64,000 nt of DNA. It comes from Pleurodeles waltl (taxonomy: Eukaryota; Chordata; Amphibia; Caudata; Salamandridae). Numbering within the stretch: position 1 is the stretch's first letter; each line of letters begins with the position of its first letter. This document shows positions 22,306 to 33,480 of this stretch, piece by piece. The position numbers and the translations under genes were made by a program. The DNA lies in NCBI RefSeq assembly GCF_031143425.1, contig NC_090442.1:425709776-425773775 (forward strand). Reading direction: 5' to 3'. The notes beneath the pieces are model-generated. The model saw only the letters and a list, made by a program, of their open reading frames with translations, had not been told where the DNA came from and did not search any database.

Positions 22306-22970
22306 TTAGCCAGAGCTACCCTTGCGTGTTGAGGTGGGTGCATGCTGGTCTGATGGTGTGCTTGGGATAGGCTGAGGTACTGGGGATTGGGTCTGGGTGG
22401 AGGAAGTTGGAGGGGGGAGGCTGGACACAGGGACAATGGCTGCCATCAGTGCTGAGGTCAGAGTCTGAAAAGCTCGCTGTTGGGCTGCCTGACCAGAATG
22501 AATGCCCTCCAGGTATGCATTTGTCTGTTGCAACTGCCTCGCTACACCCTGGATGGCATTCAGAATGGTAGACTGCCCAACATTGAGGGATATGAGGAGG
22601 TCAATGGCCTCCTCACTGAGGGCAGCAGGGCTGACAGGAGGAGGGGCTGAGGTGCCTGGGGTGAGATGCCCACCCTCCTGGGGGAACGGCCACGGGGCAC
22701 ACGCTGAGGGGCTGCTGGGAGGGTGGAGCTGGTAGGGGGGGTGGCGGCTGTACCTGTAGATGCGGTGGGCACAGAGGGGCCCGCCACCGCAAGGGAGCTC
22801 CCAATCAAAGGAGGAGTCGGTGTCGCTGGTCTCAGCTCCTGTCCCTGCCGTGAAGCTCCCCTCACCCTCCGTCCCACTGGTGAATTTGGAGTCCGTAGTC
22901 TCGCCCTCCAGGGCCATGTGGGAAGCAGCTCCCTCCTGCTCCGGTGGCACTGCTCCTCCACGTGATGATG
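22306..22970 (-). pseudogene. Myb/SANT-like accessory gene, last exon (copy of intronic gene)
   Basis: The exon starts after a pyrimidine-rich stretch and ATTAG acceptor at 22971-22972 and reads GGAVPPEQEGAASHMALEGE, then TSGTEGEGSF, and further on SEEAIDLLISLNVGQSTILN and LEGIHSGQAAQQRAFQTL, a helix-forming region that probably mediates self-association. Two opposing frameshifts lie between about 22800 and 22640, where the Pro/Ala-rich middle is read in another frame. It matches 42630-41813 in the 9-kb element block for block. The N-terminal Myb/SANT exons are missing because the element is truncated. Confidence 0.75.
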
Positions 22971-23268
22971 CTAATGCACACAAGAACAGGGAGACCACAA
23001 AAAGGGGGGTAAGAAAGTAGAAAGACATGTTCAGTGCATGCCATACCGCTACCATTGGCGGACACTACAGACACAGCAGCCCTCTGCACTACGCCATGCA
23101 CTTAGAGTTCCCTAATTAATCACAAGCCCATGGGGTACAAGGCCTATGCCCGATTGCTGCACACATGGAAGTCACAGGAGCCTGACTAGGGGTAGATGGC
23201 TCTTAACGCTGGTGGGGTGGGGTGCAACATAGCCTGCCTCACGAAGGGGCCTTGCCTACAAAACTCGT

Positions 23269-23840
23269 CCTTCAAGGAAAACAAGATGCATTTCAAAAAC
23301 AAAAATGAAAAGTTTTCTTTTCAATTTTTCAGAGCAGGCAGTGGGACTCACTGAACACAAGGTATACTGACAACGTAAATGCTAGAATACACATGTATTG
23401 ATGAACTTCCTAAAGGTTCATAGCATGCCCTTGTATGTATATATTCTGGAAGATTATTCTTGGACTGAGCAAACTTCCAAAAGAAGCTCCTTCAAATGAT
23501 ATGAGATATTCCTCTTTTCCAACTACTAAACTCCTCAGACCATATGTCAGCATGGTAGGGCATTTTTAAATATATAATTAATGCAATTAAAACATAGAAA
23601 TAATCTGTAGCCCTTATATTAAAAGCCATATTTTTTAAAGCAAGTAAGAGGACTAGGCTTTCAAGGTTACACATATCAAATTTGAAGTTCTGCAGAATGC
23701 ACTTTTTTTTACAGATGCTGTCCTAGGTTATGACTGTGAAATGTTGATATTCAGTAAAGCAGGAACATTAAAAATGTATGATTCAATAGCAAAGTGTTAG
23801 ATTTTGATATTCCCATTGGTTTGTTTTTCATAGAACATAA
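23269..23840. other. AT-rich, no feature seen
   Basis: No gene or repeat end found between the truncated Harbinger and the repeat at 23841. Confidence 0.45.
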
Positions 23841-24040
23841 TTAATATATTAACATGCTTAGTTTAAGTTCCACAGAATCTTTCTACATGAACAATAGTTT
23901 AGTTAACTTAAATGTGTGATGAACCTATGATCTAATGAATGTATGCAAAAGCCTAACCATGAACTGTAGCTGTCCTGTAGTAAGCTAACAATGGGAACTC
24001 TCCTGAGTTTCTACAAAATGTTTCACATGATGTTTCACAC
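23841..24040 (+). repeat. Repeat B, copy 1
   Basis: About 190 bp matching 33285-33480: TTTCTACATGAACAATAGTT, CCTATGATCTAA, CCTAACCATGAACT, GTAGTAAGCTAA, GGGAACTCTC and TACAAAATGTTTCA occur in the same order in both. The truncated end of the minus-strand Gypsy element lies directly to its right. Confidence 0.7.
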
Positions 24041-26088
24041 GATTTGTATCTGTAGACCATTAGCTTGCTGCCTAAGGCCTTCAAGAGAGGGACGAGTTTC
24101 TTGCCCCTTACACAACTGCTCCCTTGAGGGTCCCCCTGGGCCTAGGAGCTCAACCTGATAAGTTCCTAACTCCATAGGCTCAGTTCCCTTATAGGGCAGA
24201 ACTTCTTCCTGAGAAGAGAGGTTCTCTTTTTCTTGTTGTGTGGCAACTGGTTCCCCAGTTGTCTTTCCTTTTCTCTTGGTAGGTTGGGCCCTTTTTCCAG
24301 GCTCCAACACTACTTTTTCACCCTGAGCCTTGCACTGTGCCCTTGTCTTGACACACACCAGTTCAGGGATACCCAGCATGGCTGCATGGATTTTTAGTTC
24401 TACCTCAGCCCATGCTGAGGACTCCAGGTCATTTCCAAGCAAACAGTCTACAGGGATATTTGAGGAGACCACCACCTGTTTCAGGCCATTGACCCCTCCC
24501 CACTCTAAAGTTACCATAGCCATGGGATGTACTTTAGTCTGATTGTCAGCGTTGGTGACTGGAAAAGTTTGTCCAGCCAGGTATTGACCAGGGGAAACCA
24601 GTTTCTCTGTCACCATGGTGACACTGGCACCTGTATCCCTCAGGCCTTCTACACTTGTCCCATTAATTAAGAGCTGCTGCCTGTATTTTTGCATGTTAGG
24701 GGGCCAGGCAGCCAGTGTGGCTAAATCCACCCCACCCTTAGAGACTAATGTAGCTTCAGTGTGACACCTGATTTGCTCTGAGCACACTGTTGATCCCACT
24801 TGGAGACTGGCCATTCCAGTGTTAGCTGGAGTGGAGTTAGAAGTGGTACTTTTCTTGGGACAGGCCTTGTCTCCAGTTTGGTGTCCAGGCTGATTACAGC
24901 TACGACACCAGGCCTTTTTGGGATCAAAGTTTTTACCCTTGTACCCAAAATTGGATTGTGAAGAGGCTCTGGGCCCACCCTCCTGTGCAGGTTTTTGGGG
25001 GCCTGTAGAAGACTCTTTACTATTTTTCCCTTTGGATGTCGCAACACTCTTCCCCTGGGGAGGCTTTGTGACCCCTTTCTTTTGGCCACCCCCTGTGGAA
25101 GTCTTGGTCACCCTAGTCTTGACCCAATGGTCTGCCTTCTTTCCCAATTCTTGGGGAGAAATTGGTCCTAGGTCTACCAGATGTTGATGCAGTTTATCAT
25201 TTGAACAATTACTTAACAGGTGTTCTTTCACAAATAAATTGTACAGCCCATCATAATCATTTACACCACTGCCTTGAATCCAACCATCCAGTGTTTTCAC
25301 TGAGTAGTCAACAAAATCAACCCAGTTCTGGCTCGAGGATTTTTTAGCCCCCCTGAACCTAATTCTATACTCCTCAGTGGAGAATCCAAAGCCCTCAATC
25401 AGGGTAGCCTTCATGAGGTCATAGGATTCTGCATCGTTTCCAGAGAGTGTGAGGAGTCTATCCCTACACTTTCCAGTGAACATTTCCCAAAGGAGAGCAC
25501 CCCAGTGAGATCAGTTTACTTTTCTGGTTGCACAAGCCCTCTCAAAAAAGCTGTGAACCATTTGGTGATGTCATCACCATCTTCATATTTAGTTACAATC
25601 CCTTTTGGGATTTTCAACATGTCAGGAGAATCTCTGACCCTATTTATGTTGCTGCCACCATGGATGGGACCAAAACCCATCTCTTGTCTTTCCCTTTCTA
25701 TGGCTAGGAGCTGTCTCTCTAAAGCCAATCTTTTGGCCATCCTGGCTAGCAGGAGGTCATCTTCACTGAGGCTATCCTCAGTGATCACAGAGGTGCTGGA
25801 CCCTCCTGTGAGGGAAACAGCATCTCTGACTAACACATTTGGAGTCAGGGCTTGAGGGGCCCTGATCTCCCTAATTAGGACTGGAGGGTGGGAATTCTCC
25901 TCCAGATCACTAGCTTCATCCTCTGGGAGGTCATCCTCAGAGGGGTTGTCTTTGGCAAACTCTGCCAGCAGCTCCTGGAGCTGTACTTTTGAAAGGTTTA
26001 TGCCAGCTTTAATATTTTTTAGTTTGCAGAGAGACCTTAGCTCCCTCATTCTAAGATGGAGGTAAGGTGTAAGGTCGAGTTCCATCAC
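24035..26088 (-). pseudogene. Gag-protease polyprotein of Gypsy element
   Basis: Gag forms the particle and packages RNA; the protease matures it. The first part (26088-25516) has an acidic coiled region and LARMAKRLALERQLLAIERE, ending at ITKWFTAF. A one-base shift in a T run near 25548 and a TGA near 25515 separate it from the second part (25483-24035, 482 aa). There, WEMFTGKCRDRLLTLSGND and a helical block with LYNLFVKEHLLSNC and ISPQELGKKADHW resemble SCAN/Gmr1-type capsids (inference). A zinc knuckle with Cys193, Cys196, His201 and Cys208 follows a basic Gly/Ser/Lys linker. An aspartic protease has DTGAS at residues 283-287 and LLGNDL near 348. Frame is otherwise open over 480 codons, so decay is fairly recent. 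Confidence 0.85.
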
Positions 26089-26354
26089 TCCCTCTTCTGT
26101 TATGTTATGTTCATTATGTTTCTAAAAGTTGGAATACTTTTTAAGAATCTAAAACTATCTCTAGAACTTAATTCAAACTTTCACAAAACTTTTAAACTCT
26201 AAAAAGAAATGCTAACAGGGACTAACACAAGGCCCTAGCAGGACTTTTAAAAATTTAGAAAAATAGCTCAAATTGCAAAAATCTGTTTCTAATGACAATT
26301 TTTGGAATTTAGTCATGTGATCAGGTATTGGCTGAGTAGTCCAGCAAATGCAAA

Positions 26355-26382
26355 GTCTTGTACCCCACCGCTGATCCACCAA
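26355..26382 (-). promoter_or_regulatory. Candidate primer-binding site and leader
   Basis: Directly after the LTR in element orientation the sequence reads T-TGGTGGATCAGCGGTGGGG, then ACAAGACTTTGCATTTGCTG. TGG next to an LTR is the usual complement of a tRNA CCA end. The other element has TTTGGGTATCAGCTGTGGG and the identical CAAGACTTTGCATTTGCTG at the same place (32085 on). I cannot name the priming tRNA. Confidence 0.55.
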
Positions 26383-29055
26383 TGTAGGAAGTTGGCTCTG
26401 TATGCACTATTTCAAAGTAAGGAATAGTATGCACAGAGTCCAAGGGTTCCCCTTAGAGGTAAGATAGTGGCAAAAAGAGATAATACTAATGCTCTATTTT
26501 GTGGTAGTGTGGTCGAGCAGTAGGCTTATCAAAGGAGTAGTGTTAAGCATTTGTTGTACATACACACAGGCAATAAATGAGGAACACACACTCAAAGACA
26601 ATTCCAGGCCAATAGGTTTTTGTATAGAAAAATATATTTTCTTAGTTTATTTTAAGAACCACAGGTTCAAGATTTACATGTAATACTTCAAATGAAAGGT
26701 ATTGCAGGTAGGTACTTTAGGAACTTTGAATTAGCAAAATAGCATATACAGTTTTCACATAAATCACATATAGCTATTTTAAAATTAGACAGTGCAATTT
26801 TCAACAGGGGGGAGTAAGAGTTTGTTAGTTTTTGCAGGTAAGTAAACCACCTACGGGATTCAAGTTTGGGTCCAACGTAGCCCACCGTTGGGGGTTCAGA
26901 GCAACCCCAAAGTTACCACACCAGAAGCTCAGGGCCGGTCAGGTGCAGAGGTCAAAGTGGTGCCCAAAACGCATAGGCTTCATCGGAGAAGGGGGTGCCC
27001 CGGTTCCAGTCTGCCAGCAGGTAAGTACCTGCGTCTTCGGAGGGCAGACCAGGGGGGTTTTGTAGGGCACCGGGGGGGACACAAGTCCACACAGAAAGTA
27101 CACCCTCAGCAGCACGTAGGCGGCCGGGTGCGGTGTGCAAACACGCGTCGGGTTTTCAATAGGTTTCAATGGGAGACCAAGGGGTCTCTTCAGCGATGCA
27201 GGCAAGCAAGGGGGGGGCTCCTTGGGGTAGCCACCACCTGGGGAAGGGAGAGGGCCACCTGGGGGTCGCTCCTGCACTGGAGGTCGAATCCGTCAGGCCC
27301 TGGGGGCTGTGGGTGCAGAGTCTTTACCAGGCGTCGGATCTTAGAAGCAGGCAGTCGCGGTCAGGGGGAGCCTCGGGATTCCCTCTGCAGGCATCGCTGT
27401 GGGGGCTCAGGGGGGGCAACTCTGGCTACTCATGGTCTCGCAGTTGCCAGAGAGTCCTCCCTGAAGTGATTGTTCTCCACAAGTCGAGCCGGGGGCGTCG
27501 GGGGCAGAGTGTCAAGTCTCATGCTTCCGGCGGGAAACGCAAGTTGTTTCAAAGTTGCTTCTTTGTTTCAAAGTTGCTTCTTTAGTGAACAGGGCCGCTG
27601 TCCTCAGGAGTTCTTGGTCCTTCTAGATGCAGGGCAGTCCTCTGAGGCTTCAGAGGTCGCTCGTCCCTGGGGAGAGCATCGCTGGAGCAGTGTCTTTAGG
27701 AGGGGGGAGACAGGCCGGTAGAGCTGGGGCCAAAGCAGTTGGTGTCTCCATCTTCTCTGCAGGGTTTTTCAGCTTAGCAGTCCTCTTCTTCTTAGGTTGC
27801 AAGAATCTGAGTTCCTAGGTTCTGGGGAGCCCTTAAATACTAAATTTAAGGGCTTGTTTAGGTCTGGGGGGTTAGTAGCCAATGGCTAGTAGCCCTGAGG
27901 GTGGGTACACCCTCTTTGTGCCTCCTCCCTGAGGGGAGGGGGGCACATCCCTAATCCTATTGGGGGAATCTGCAAGATGGAGGATTTCTAAAAGTTAGAG
28001 TCACCTCAGCTCAGGACGCCTTAGGGGCTGTCCTGACTGGCCAGTGACTCCTCCTTGTTTTTCTCATTATCTCTTCCGGCCTTGCCGCCAAAAGTGGGGC
28101 CGTGGCCGGAGGGGGCGGGCAACTCCACTAGCTGGAGTGCCCTGTGGTTCTGTAACAAAGGGGGTGAGCCTTTGAGGCTCACCGCCAGGTGTTACAGTTC
28201 CTGCAGGGGGAGGTGTGAAGCACCTCCACCCAGTACAGGCTTTGTTACTAGCCACAGAGTGACAAAGGCACTCTCCCCATGTGGCCAGCAACATGTCTGG
28301 TGTGTGGCAGGCTGCTAGAACTAGTCAGCCTACACGGATAGTCAGTTAAGGTTTCAGGGGGCACCTCTAAGGTGCCCTCTGGGGTGTATGTTACAATAAA
28401 ATGTACACTGGCATCAGTGTGCATTTATTGTGCTGAGAAGTTTGATACCAAACATGCCAAATCACAGTTTTCAGTGTAGCCGTTATGGTGCTGTGGAGTT
28501 CGTGCATGACAGACTCCTAGACCATATACTCTTATGGCTACCCTGCACTTACAATGTCTAAGGGTTTGCTTAGACACTGTAGGGGCACAGTGCTCATGCA
28601 CTTGTGCCCTCACCTATGGTATAGTGCACCCTGCCTTAGGGCTGTAAGGCCTGCTAGAGGGGTGACTTATCTATACTGCATAGGCAGTGTGAGGTTGGCA
28701 TGGCACCCTGAGGGGAGTGCCATGTCGACTTACTCGTTTTTGTCCTCACAAGCACACACAAGCTGGCAAGCAGTGTGTCTGTGCTGAGTGGGGGGTCCCC
28801 AGGGTGGCATAAGACATGCTGCATCCCTTAGAGACCTTCCCTGGCACCAAGGCCCTTGGTACCAGGGGTACAAGTTACAAGGGACTTACCTGGATGCCAG
28901 GGTGTGCCAATTGTGGAAACAAAAGTACAGGTTAGGGAAAGAACACTGGTGCTAGGGCCTGGTTAGCAGGCCTCAGCACACTTTCAAATCAAAACTTAGC
29001 ATCGGCAAAGGCAAAAAGTCAGGGGGTAACCATGCCAAGAAGGCATTTCCTTACA
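26383..29055 (-). repeat. LTR, 2673 bp
   Basis: Bounded by TGTAGGAAGTTGGC on the left and GGCATTTCCTTACA on the right (plus-strand reading), giving TG...CA ends with short inverted repeats. The half near 28 kb to 27 kb is unusually GC-rich with many short chance frames. AATAAA (reversed TTTATT) occurs near 28430 (plus GTGCATTTATTGTGCTGAG). Promoter elements could not be pinned down. It is the only LTR left for this element. Confidence 0.85.
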
Positions 29056-29250
29056 AACTCTCATCATTGGCTCCCAAGGGATTGAAATTGAAAATGGTGA
29101 TGCCTAATTGATTTGATACACAGCTCCAGAATAATTTTCACTTACTACAAAGGTCTCTTTGCCTAGCTCGAATAAAAGGAGGGACTATGGATTTGATGAG
29201 TTGGTAAGATTATACTTTAAACCAAATATTTAACAAAGGTTCCTGCTCCA
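29056..29250 (+). repeat. Repeat A, copy 1 (uninterrupted)
   Basis: Matches 34811-34930 plus 36592-36690: CTCTCATCATTGGCTCCCAA, GATTGAAATTGAAAATG, AATTGATTTGAT, CAGCTCC, ATTTTCACTTA, AGCTCGAATAAAA, GGGACT and ATTGGTAAGATTAT (here GTTGGTAAGATTAT) run in the same order. In the second copy a LINE sits between AAAA and GGGACT; here the site is empty. Confidence 0.7.
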
Positions 29251-29857
29251 CAAGTGTTGTTAGTGAGAGGATAGTTTACGTAATGAGAAAGAGGAGCTGT
29301 AGTAATAAAAAAAATGCCCTGAGATAGATAAATGCCCATGTCCCATTGCCCAAAGTAAGAGTTTTAAGACTGACAGAGTTTGGTTTTCTAAGATGTTGAA
29401 GAACTGGAGGTGTGAGTAACATTAGGACTATGCATCAAAATTGATTATTGTGGTTTGAAGCTTATGAATTGCTGATGTTTATGCGCTTTTGTCAAAGAAG
29501 AAAATAAAGAGGTTATTGGAATAAGATGTAGTCTAAGATCCTGGGATAGATGAACAAAGTGTTGATTTATGGTTTTCTTGTCTGCTAATCATTTATGGTG
29601 CAGGTCCTGAGATGTCGTCGCCTACACTTTTGAGAAAGGTTCAGTAACAATTTGTTGTGGTTGTACTAATTTTGGTGAATGTTAGTAGAACCAGATGTGC
29701 AAAAGTGACACTACAATAATTTGGGCGATTTCCCACTGGTCGAGAGTTCATCAATGTGTTTCAATTTCTTTCTGTAGGAGAAAAAGTCAGAGGGTTTAAA
29801 AACTCGAATATTCCAGGTGTTTAATTGTTCTTTTTGTTTTGTTTAGAAGGGACAGAA
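29251..29857. other. AT-rich, no feature seen
   Basis: No recognisable gene between repeat A and the start of the plus-strand LTR element. Confidence 0.45.
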
Positions 29858-32084
29858 TGTGAGAAAGTGTCTCTTTTGACATAGTTAGCCCACCACTTTC
29901 TGCCTGGTATGTGATGTGGTGTCATAGTTGTAGGTGCCCTGGGCCTCTGCTAAACAGGTTCCCAGAGCCAGATCTCTTTTCCAAAACTGTTGTGATGCAT
30001 TGGCTCAATTGGCAACACCTTTAGCTGCCACTATCAGCCCCTAGTAAATGGTACTTAGGTATCCAGTGCATGGGGTACTAATGGTAGGTCCCTGAGGGCA
30101 GCAGCACAGATTGTGCCACCCTCAGGGGCCCTGCATCCAAGTGCACTCAGCTCTGCCATTGCAGGCTGAGTGTCCTGGTGCAATCCTAAAAACAGAACAT
30201 GGCACTCAGTCTGTGTGACATGTCCACTACACGCTGCATGCAATATAGGTAAGCCACCAGTCTGGTAGGCCTCACATTCTAAGACAGGGTGTATTATAAT
30301 GCATGAGTGGGCATAGGTGCATGTGCAATATGCCAAACCTTGGTCATGGTTAGAATACAGAGTAGCCATTTTAAATGCATGTGATGAACACTGGTCAGTG
30401 CGAGTGTCACAGCTACATAAATTCCACTCTGAACCTTGGGTTGTTTGGTATCAAACAACTCAGAACAACAAATCAAATATCAAATCAATCAAATCAAATC
30501 AAAAAACAAATCCAATATTAGATTGTTTGCAAAATGTACCCAGGGGCCACCTTAGAGGTGACCCCTTCAAAGCTAACTAGGCCTGGCATGGTTGCTGGCC
30601 TGTCCCAACCAGCCTACCTCAACCAGACATGATTGCGGATCCTTTGGGTGAGGGCCTTTGCTCTCTGGGACCAGAAAAAAAGCCCTTTTTGGGCAGAGGT
30701 ATCCTCCCCCAGGAATGTGTACTGCTCTGCCAGCGAGCTTCAAAGGTCTTGTCGCCCTTGAAATTTGTCTCTCATCCCTGCTGCTAGCAGCAGATGTCCG
30801 CTCCCATTGCAAACCCCCACTTTTGGTGAGAACAATGGTGGGAAAATGAACAAAGACTAAGAGGGGTGGCCACGCTCTGTCTGCACCATCCCTCAGGTGT
30901 AGCAGGCAAGGTGACCACTCCACTTCATTTTCCTCCAACTTGCATGGTATGAAAATAGATAGTCAGGATTAGGGATGTGAACTTTCCTCTCAGGAAGGTG
31001 TCCCTTGGTGGGTGTAGCCACCCTAAGGTAGATGGTCCATTGGCCACTACCAGGTACTCCCCTAAATGCTCCTAAGTGCAGTACTTAGTGGGCATCCCTA
31101 GACCTGTAGATCAGATTTGATGGACACAAGAAGACCAGCAACAAAGAAGACCCAAGGCTTGAGAACAGAAGTTGTGACGCAGAAGAAAAAGGTGCCAAAC
31201 TCTACCTGCTGCACCTAGGATTCGGAAATCACAGCTGAGGAGTCAACTCGACATCAAACAGACTGTAAGAATCTCCAGAGCACCTCCAAACATCTAAAAA
31301 TTACCAAGAGCCTCTCTCCACACTCACGGCATCACTCCCTGCAGCCTGCAAGCAAGATCCAATGAAGTCCAGTTCACTGGCTGCTGTTGACAAAGGAACT
31401 GGACACAGTAGCTGGATCAAATTTCCCCTAATTGGCCCAGAGGACAAACCCTGCAAGTGTGCCAAGTTTAGCAGCACTGCCACCTCCAGTAGCTGAACCG
31501 TGCAATAGCCAGTGGTACTGGACTCCCAACGTCGGACACCCAGAAGTCCTGCACCAGCACCGAGACTTTAAGTTGCTGTTCCCACTCCAACCAGGATCTG
31601 CCCAAACTTCTTTAGCTGGCCCACAGAAAATCTCAATGACCTTCGACCTAAAACCAGAAAGTGACATTTGTGAAAACATTCCCTGATTTTATATGCATTT
31701 TTAAAGTTTTCTCCCATTGATTCCTATGGTGCGTTATTACACAGAAAAAGACTATTTGTGCTAAAATTTGAAAAATCATAACTTAAAAAGTGCTTACCCA
31801 TTTTTGATGATCTTGATCTTAAAAAGTTTATAAAAATCTGAAGTATTTTTGTAAATTGGTCACGACTTATTGGTTTGAAGATGTGTCCACATTTATTGAT
31901 AAGATGAGTACAACAAATGCTTAGCTCTTCACCAAGATTGGCCTAACTGCTCGACCTAAATACCACAACAATTAGAGCATTAGGTGGTCTAGTTTCTACA
32001 TCTGTGAACCAAAGTGGGGTTGCTCGGATTCTGTGCACAGTGCACATTTTTTTTGCATACTGTATAGAAATCCAGCCTACTACA
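29858..32084 (+). repeat. 5' LTR, 2227 bp
   Basis: Starts TGTGAGAAAGTGTCTC and ends CAGCCTACTACA. Blocks at 30544-30825 and 32015-32084 recur in the 3' LTR (32901-33180 and 33195-33270). Contains a TCAAA-type simple run at 30472-30512. Chance frames only. Confidence 0.75.
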
Positions 32085-32399
32085 TTTGGGTATCAGCTGT
32101 GGGATTCAAGACTTTGCATTTGCTGATATCACTTTATCAACTTGTGAGCATTGAAATAACTCTCAAAATTGCCTTTAGCTTAATTTTTTTTTTCAACTCA
32201 GCTTATTCTTTGCAAATTTCTAAACAAATTGCTAGGGCCCTGGTTAGGTCCCTACAACAAGAGTTAGAGTTTAAAAATCTTTACAATTGTTGTCTGTGGC
32301 AAAAAGGGGTTCCAAATTCTTAGAAAGGTCCTAACTTTAGTAGCATAAAATATATCAGACTCAGAGAACCAAAGCCAGGAGCTTGACCTGTCCCCTTAC

Positions 32400-32900
32400 A
32401 TGGCATATAACTTTGCCCAGTTAAGGAAACTCTGTAAGCTGTACATGATTCATACTGGGAAACATGCCACCTCAGATTAAGTTAGATGTCTAGAGGCACA
32501 GTATGAGGAAGCTCACCCCATAGAATAAGTAAATGCTGTGGATAATGGGGAAGAAGGTAGCTCCTCTCCTCCTAACAGTAGTGCACCCACAGAGGAGGAC
32601 CTGGCTTTAGCCAGGCTGACCAAAAGTCTGGCCCTGGAGGCCCACCTTTTGGAGATAGAAACTAGGAGAAAGGAGTTGGGCCTAGGACCCATCTCTGCTG
32701 GCAGCATACAAATCCTTAAGGGAAAACATTTCAACCCAAAACTCCCAGAAGGAGTTGTCCCACCTTTGTCAGAAGGAGATAATATTGTCAAATGGTTTTC
32801 TGCCCTTGAAAGAGCCTGTATTGGGTAGGAAATTGAAAGGAAACACTGGGGCACACTGTTGTGGGAGTTATTCTCAGGAAAGTGCAGAGATAAGTTCCTT
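32400..32900 (+). pseudogene. Truncated gag N-terminus
   Basis: Starting at ATG 32400 the frame reads MAYNFAQLRKLCKL, then two TAA stops, then EEDLALARLTKSLALEAHLL, RKELGLGPISAGS, LPEGVVPPLSEGDNIVKWF and, after TAG, HWGTLLWELFSGKCRDKFL. These correspond in order to LRSLCKLKNIKAG, DLLLARMAKRLALERQLL, MGFGPIHGGS, DDITKWF and WGALLWEMFTGKCRDRLL in the minus-strand element. Everything after GKCRDKFL is deleted. Three in-frame stops show it is dead. No zinc knuckle or protease remains. Confidence 0.8.
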
Positions 32901-33270
32901 AGGCCACCTTAGAGGTGACCCCTGCAACTAGCCCTGGCATGGTTGCTGGCTGGTCCCAAACGAGTCTGCCACCACCAGATAGGATTCTGGATCCCTGGAG
33001 TGAGGGCCTTTGCTCTCTGGGACCAGAAAACAAAGCCCTTCCTGGGCAGAGGTATTACACCTCCTTCCCCAGGAATGTGCACTGCCCTGCCTGTGAGCTT
33101 CAAAGGGCTTTCTGCCTTTGAAGCTAAACCTGCAGTCCTGCTGCTAGCAGCAGCAGACCGCCCCATTGCAAACACTAGTTTTTACCTCTTTGAACCCACA
33201 TGAGGTTGCTCGGTCTTTCTGCACAGTGCACATCATTTGTGTACATTATATAGAGAGACAGTCTCCTACA
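32901..33270 (+). repeat. 3' LTR, deleted form
   Basis: 370 bp beginning GGCCACCTTAGAGGTGACCC, the same word as at 30544 in the 5' LTR, and ending CAGTCTCCTACA. The central part of the 5' LTR (about 30825-32010) is missing. Confidence 0.75.
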
Positions 33271-33284
33271 TTAATGCGCCTCCT

Positions 33285-33480
33285 GTATTAATGTTTAGCT
33301 TACTTTCTGCAGAATGTTTCTACATGAATAATAGTTTAGCTAACTGAAATGTGTGAGAATCCTATGATCTAACTAAGTGTTTTAAAGGCCTAACCATGAA
33401 CTATGGTTGTCTTATAGTACGCTAATGGTGGGAACTCTCTTGAGCTTTTACAAAATGTTTCAGAGAACGTTTCAATTGAA
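33285..33480 (+). repeat. Repeat B, copy 2
   Basis: Matches 23841-24040: GTTTCTACATGAATAATAGTT, CCTATGATCTAACTAA, GGCCTAACCATGAACTA, TAGTACGCTAA, GGGAACTCTCTTGAG and TACAAAATGTTTCA. Located right after the 3' LTR. Confidence 0.7.

Larger units (their letters stand above)
21044..23268 (+). mobile_element. Harbinger transposon, left part only
   Basis: A 2.2-kb 5' fragment of the same family as 38,914-47,922. The left end GGCCCTCATTACAACCCTGG is preceded by ATA and followed by a GGCGG-rich subterminal zone. It retains nuclease exon 1 (21349-21431) and the last exon of the antisense Myb-like gene (22970 down). Similarity to the 9-kb copy stops at about 23268, just after GGGGCCTTGCCTAC-AAACTCG (42,905-42,925 in the full copy). 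The minisatellite region present in the full copy (39.8-41.2 kb) is absent here. The right end and catalytic exon are missing, so it is a truncated relic. Confidence 0.85.
24041..29055 (-). mobile_element. Gypsy-type LTR retrotransposon (5' LTR, gag, protease; pol missing)
   Basis: Minus-strand element: a 2.67-kb LTR (29055-26383), a leader, and a gag-protease frame ending at about 24035. RT, RNase H, integrase and the 3' LTR are absent; similarity ends against repeat B. The LTR starts TGTAAGGAAATGCC and ends AACTTCCTACA in element orientation, i.e. TG...CA with short inverted ends. It belongs to the same superfamily as the plus-strand element at 29858-33270, with shared gag N-terminus and leader sequence. 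Confidence 0.85.
29858..33270 (+). mobile_element. Gypsy-type LTR retrotransposon, internally deleted
   Basis: 5' LTR 29858-32084, leader and partial gag 32085-32900, then a shortened 3' LTR 32901-33270. One deletion removes most of gag, all of pol and the first 690 bp or so of the 3' LTR. A second removes about 1.2 kb inside the 3' LTR. 5-bp flanks do not match, as expected after such rearrangement. Leader and gag show it is a relative of the minus-strand element next to it, in the opposite direction. Confidence 0.8.

Noticed and set aside
26888..27818. Several 60-190 codon frames
   Set aside because: They fall inside the GC-rich LTR of the minus-strand Gypsy element on both strands and resemble nothing.
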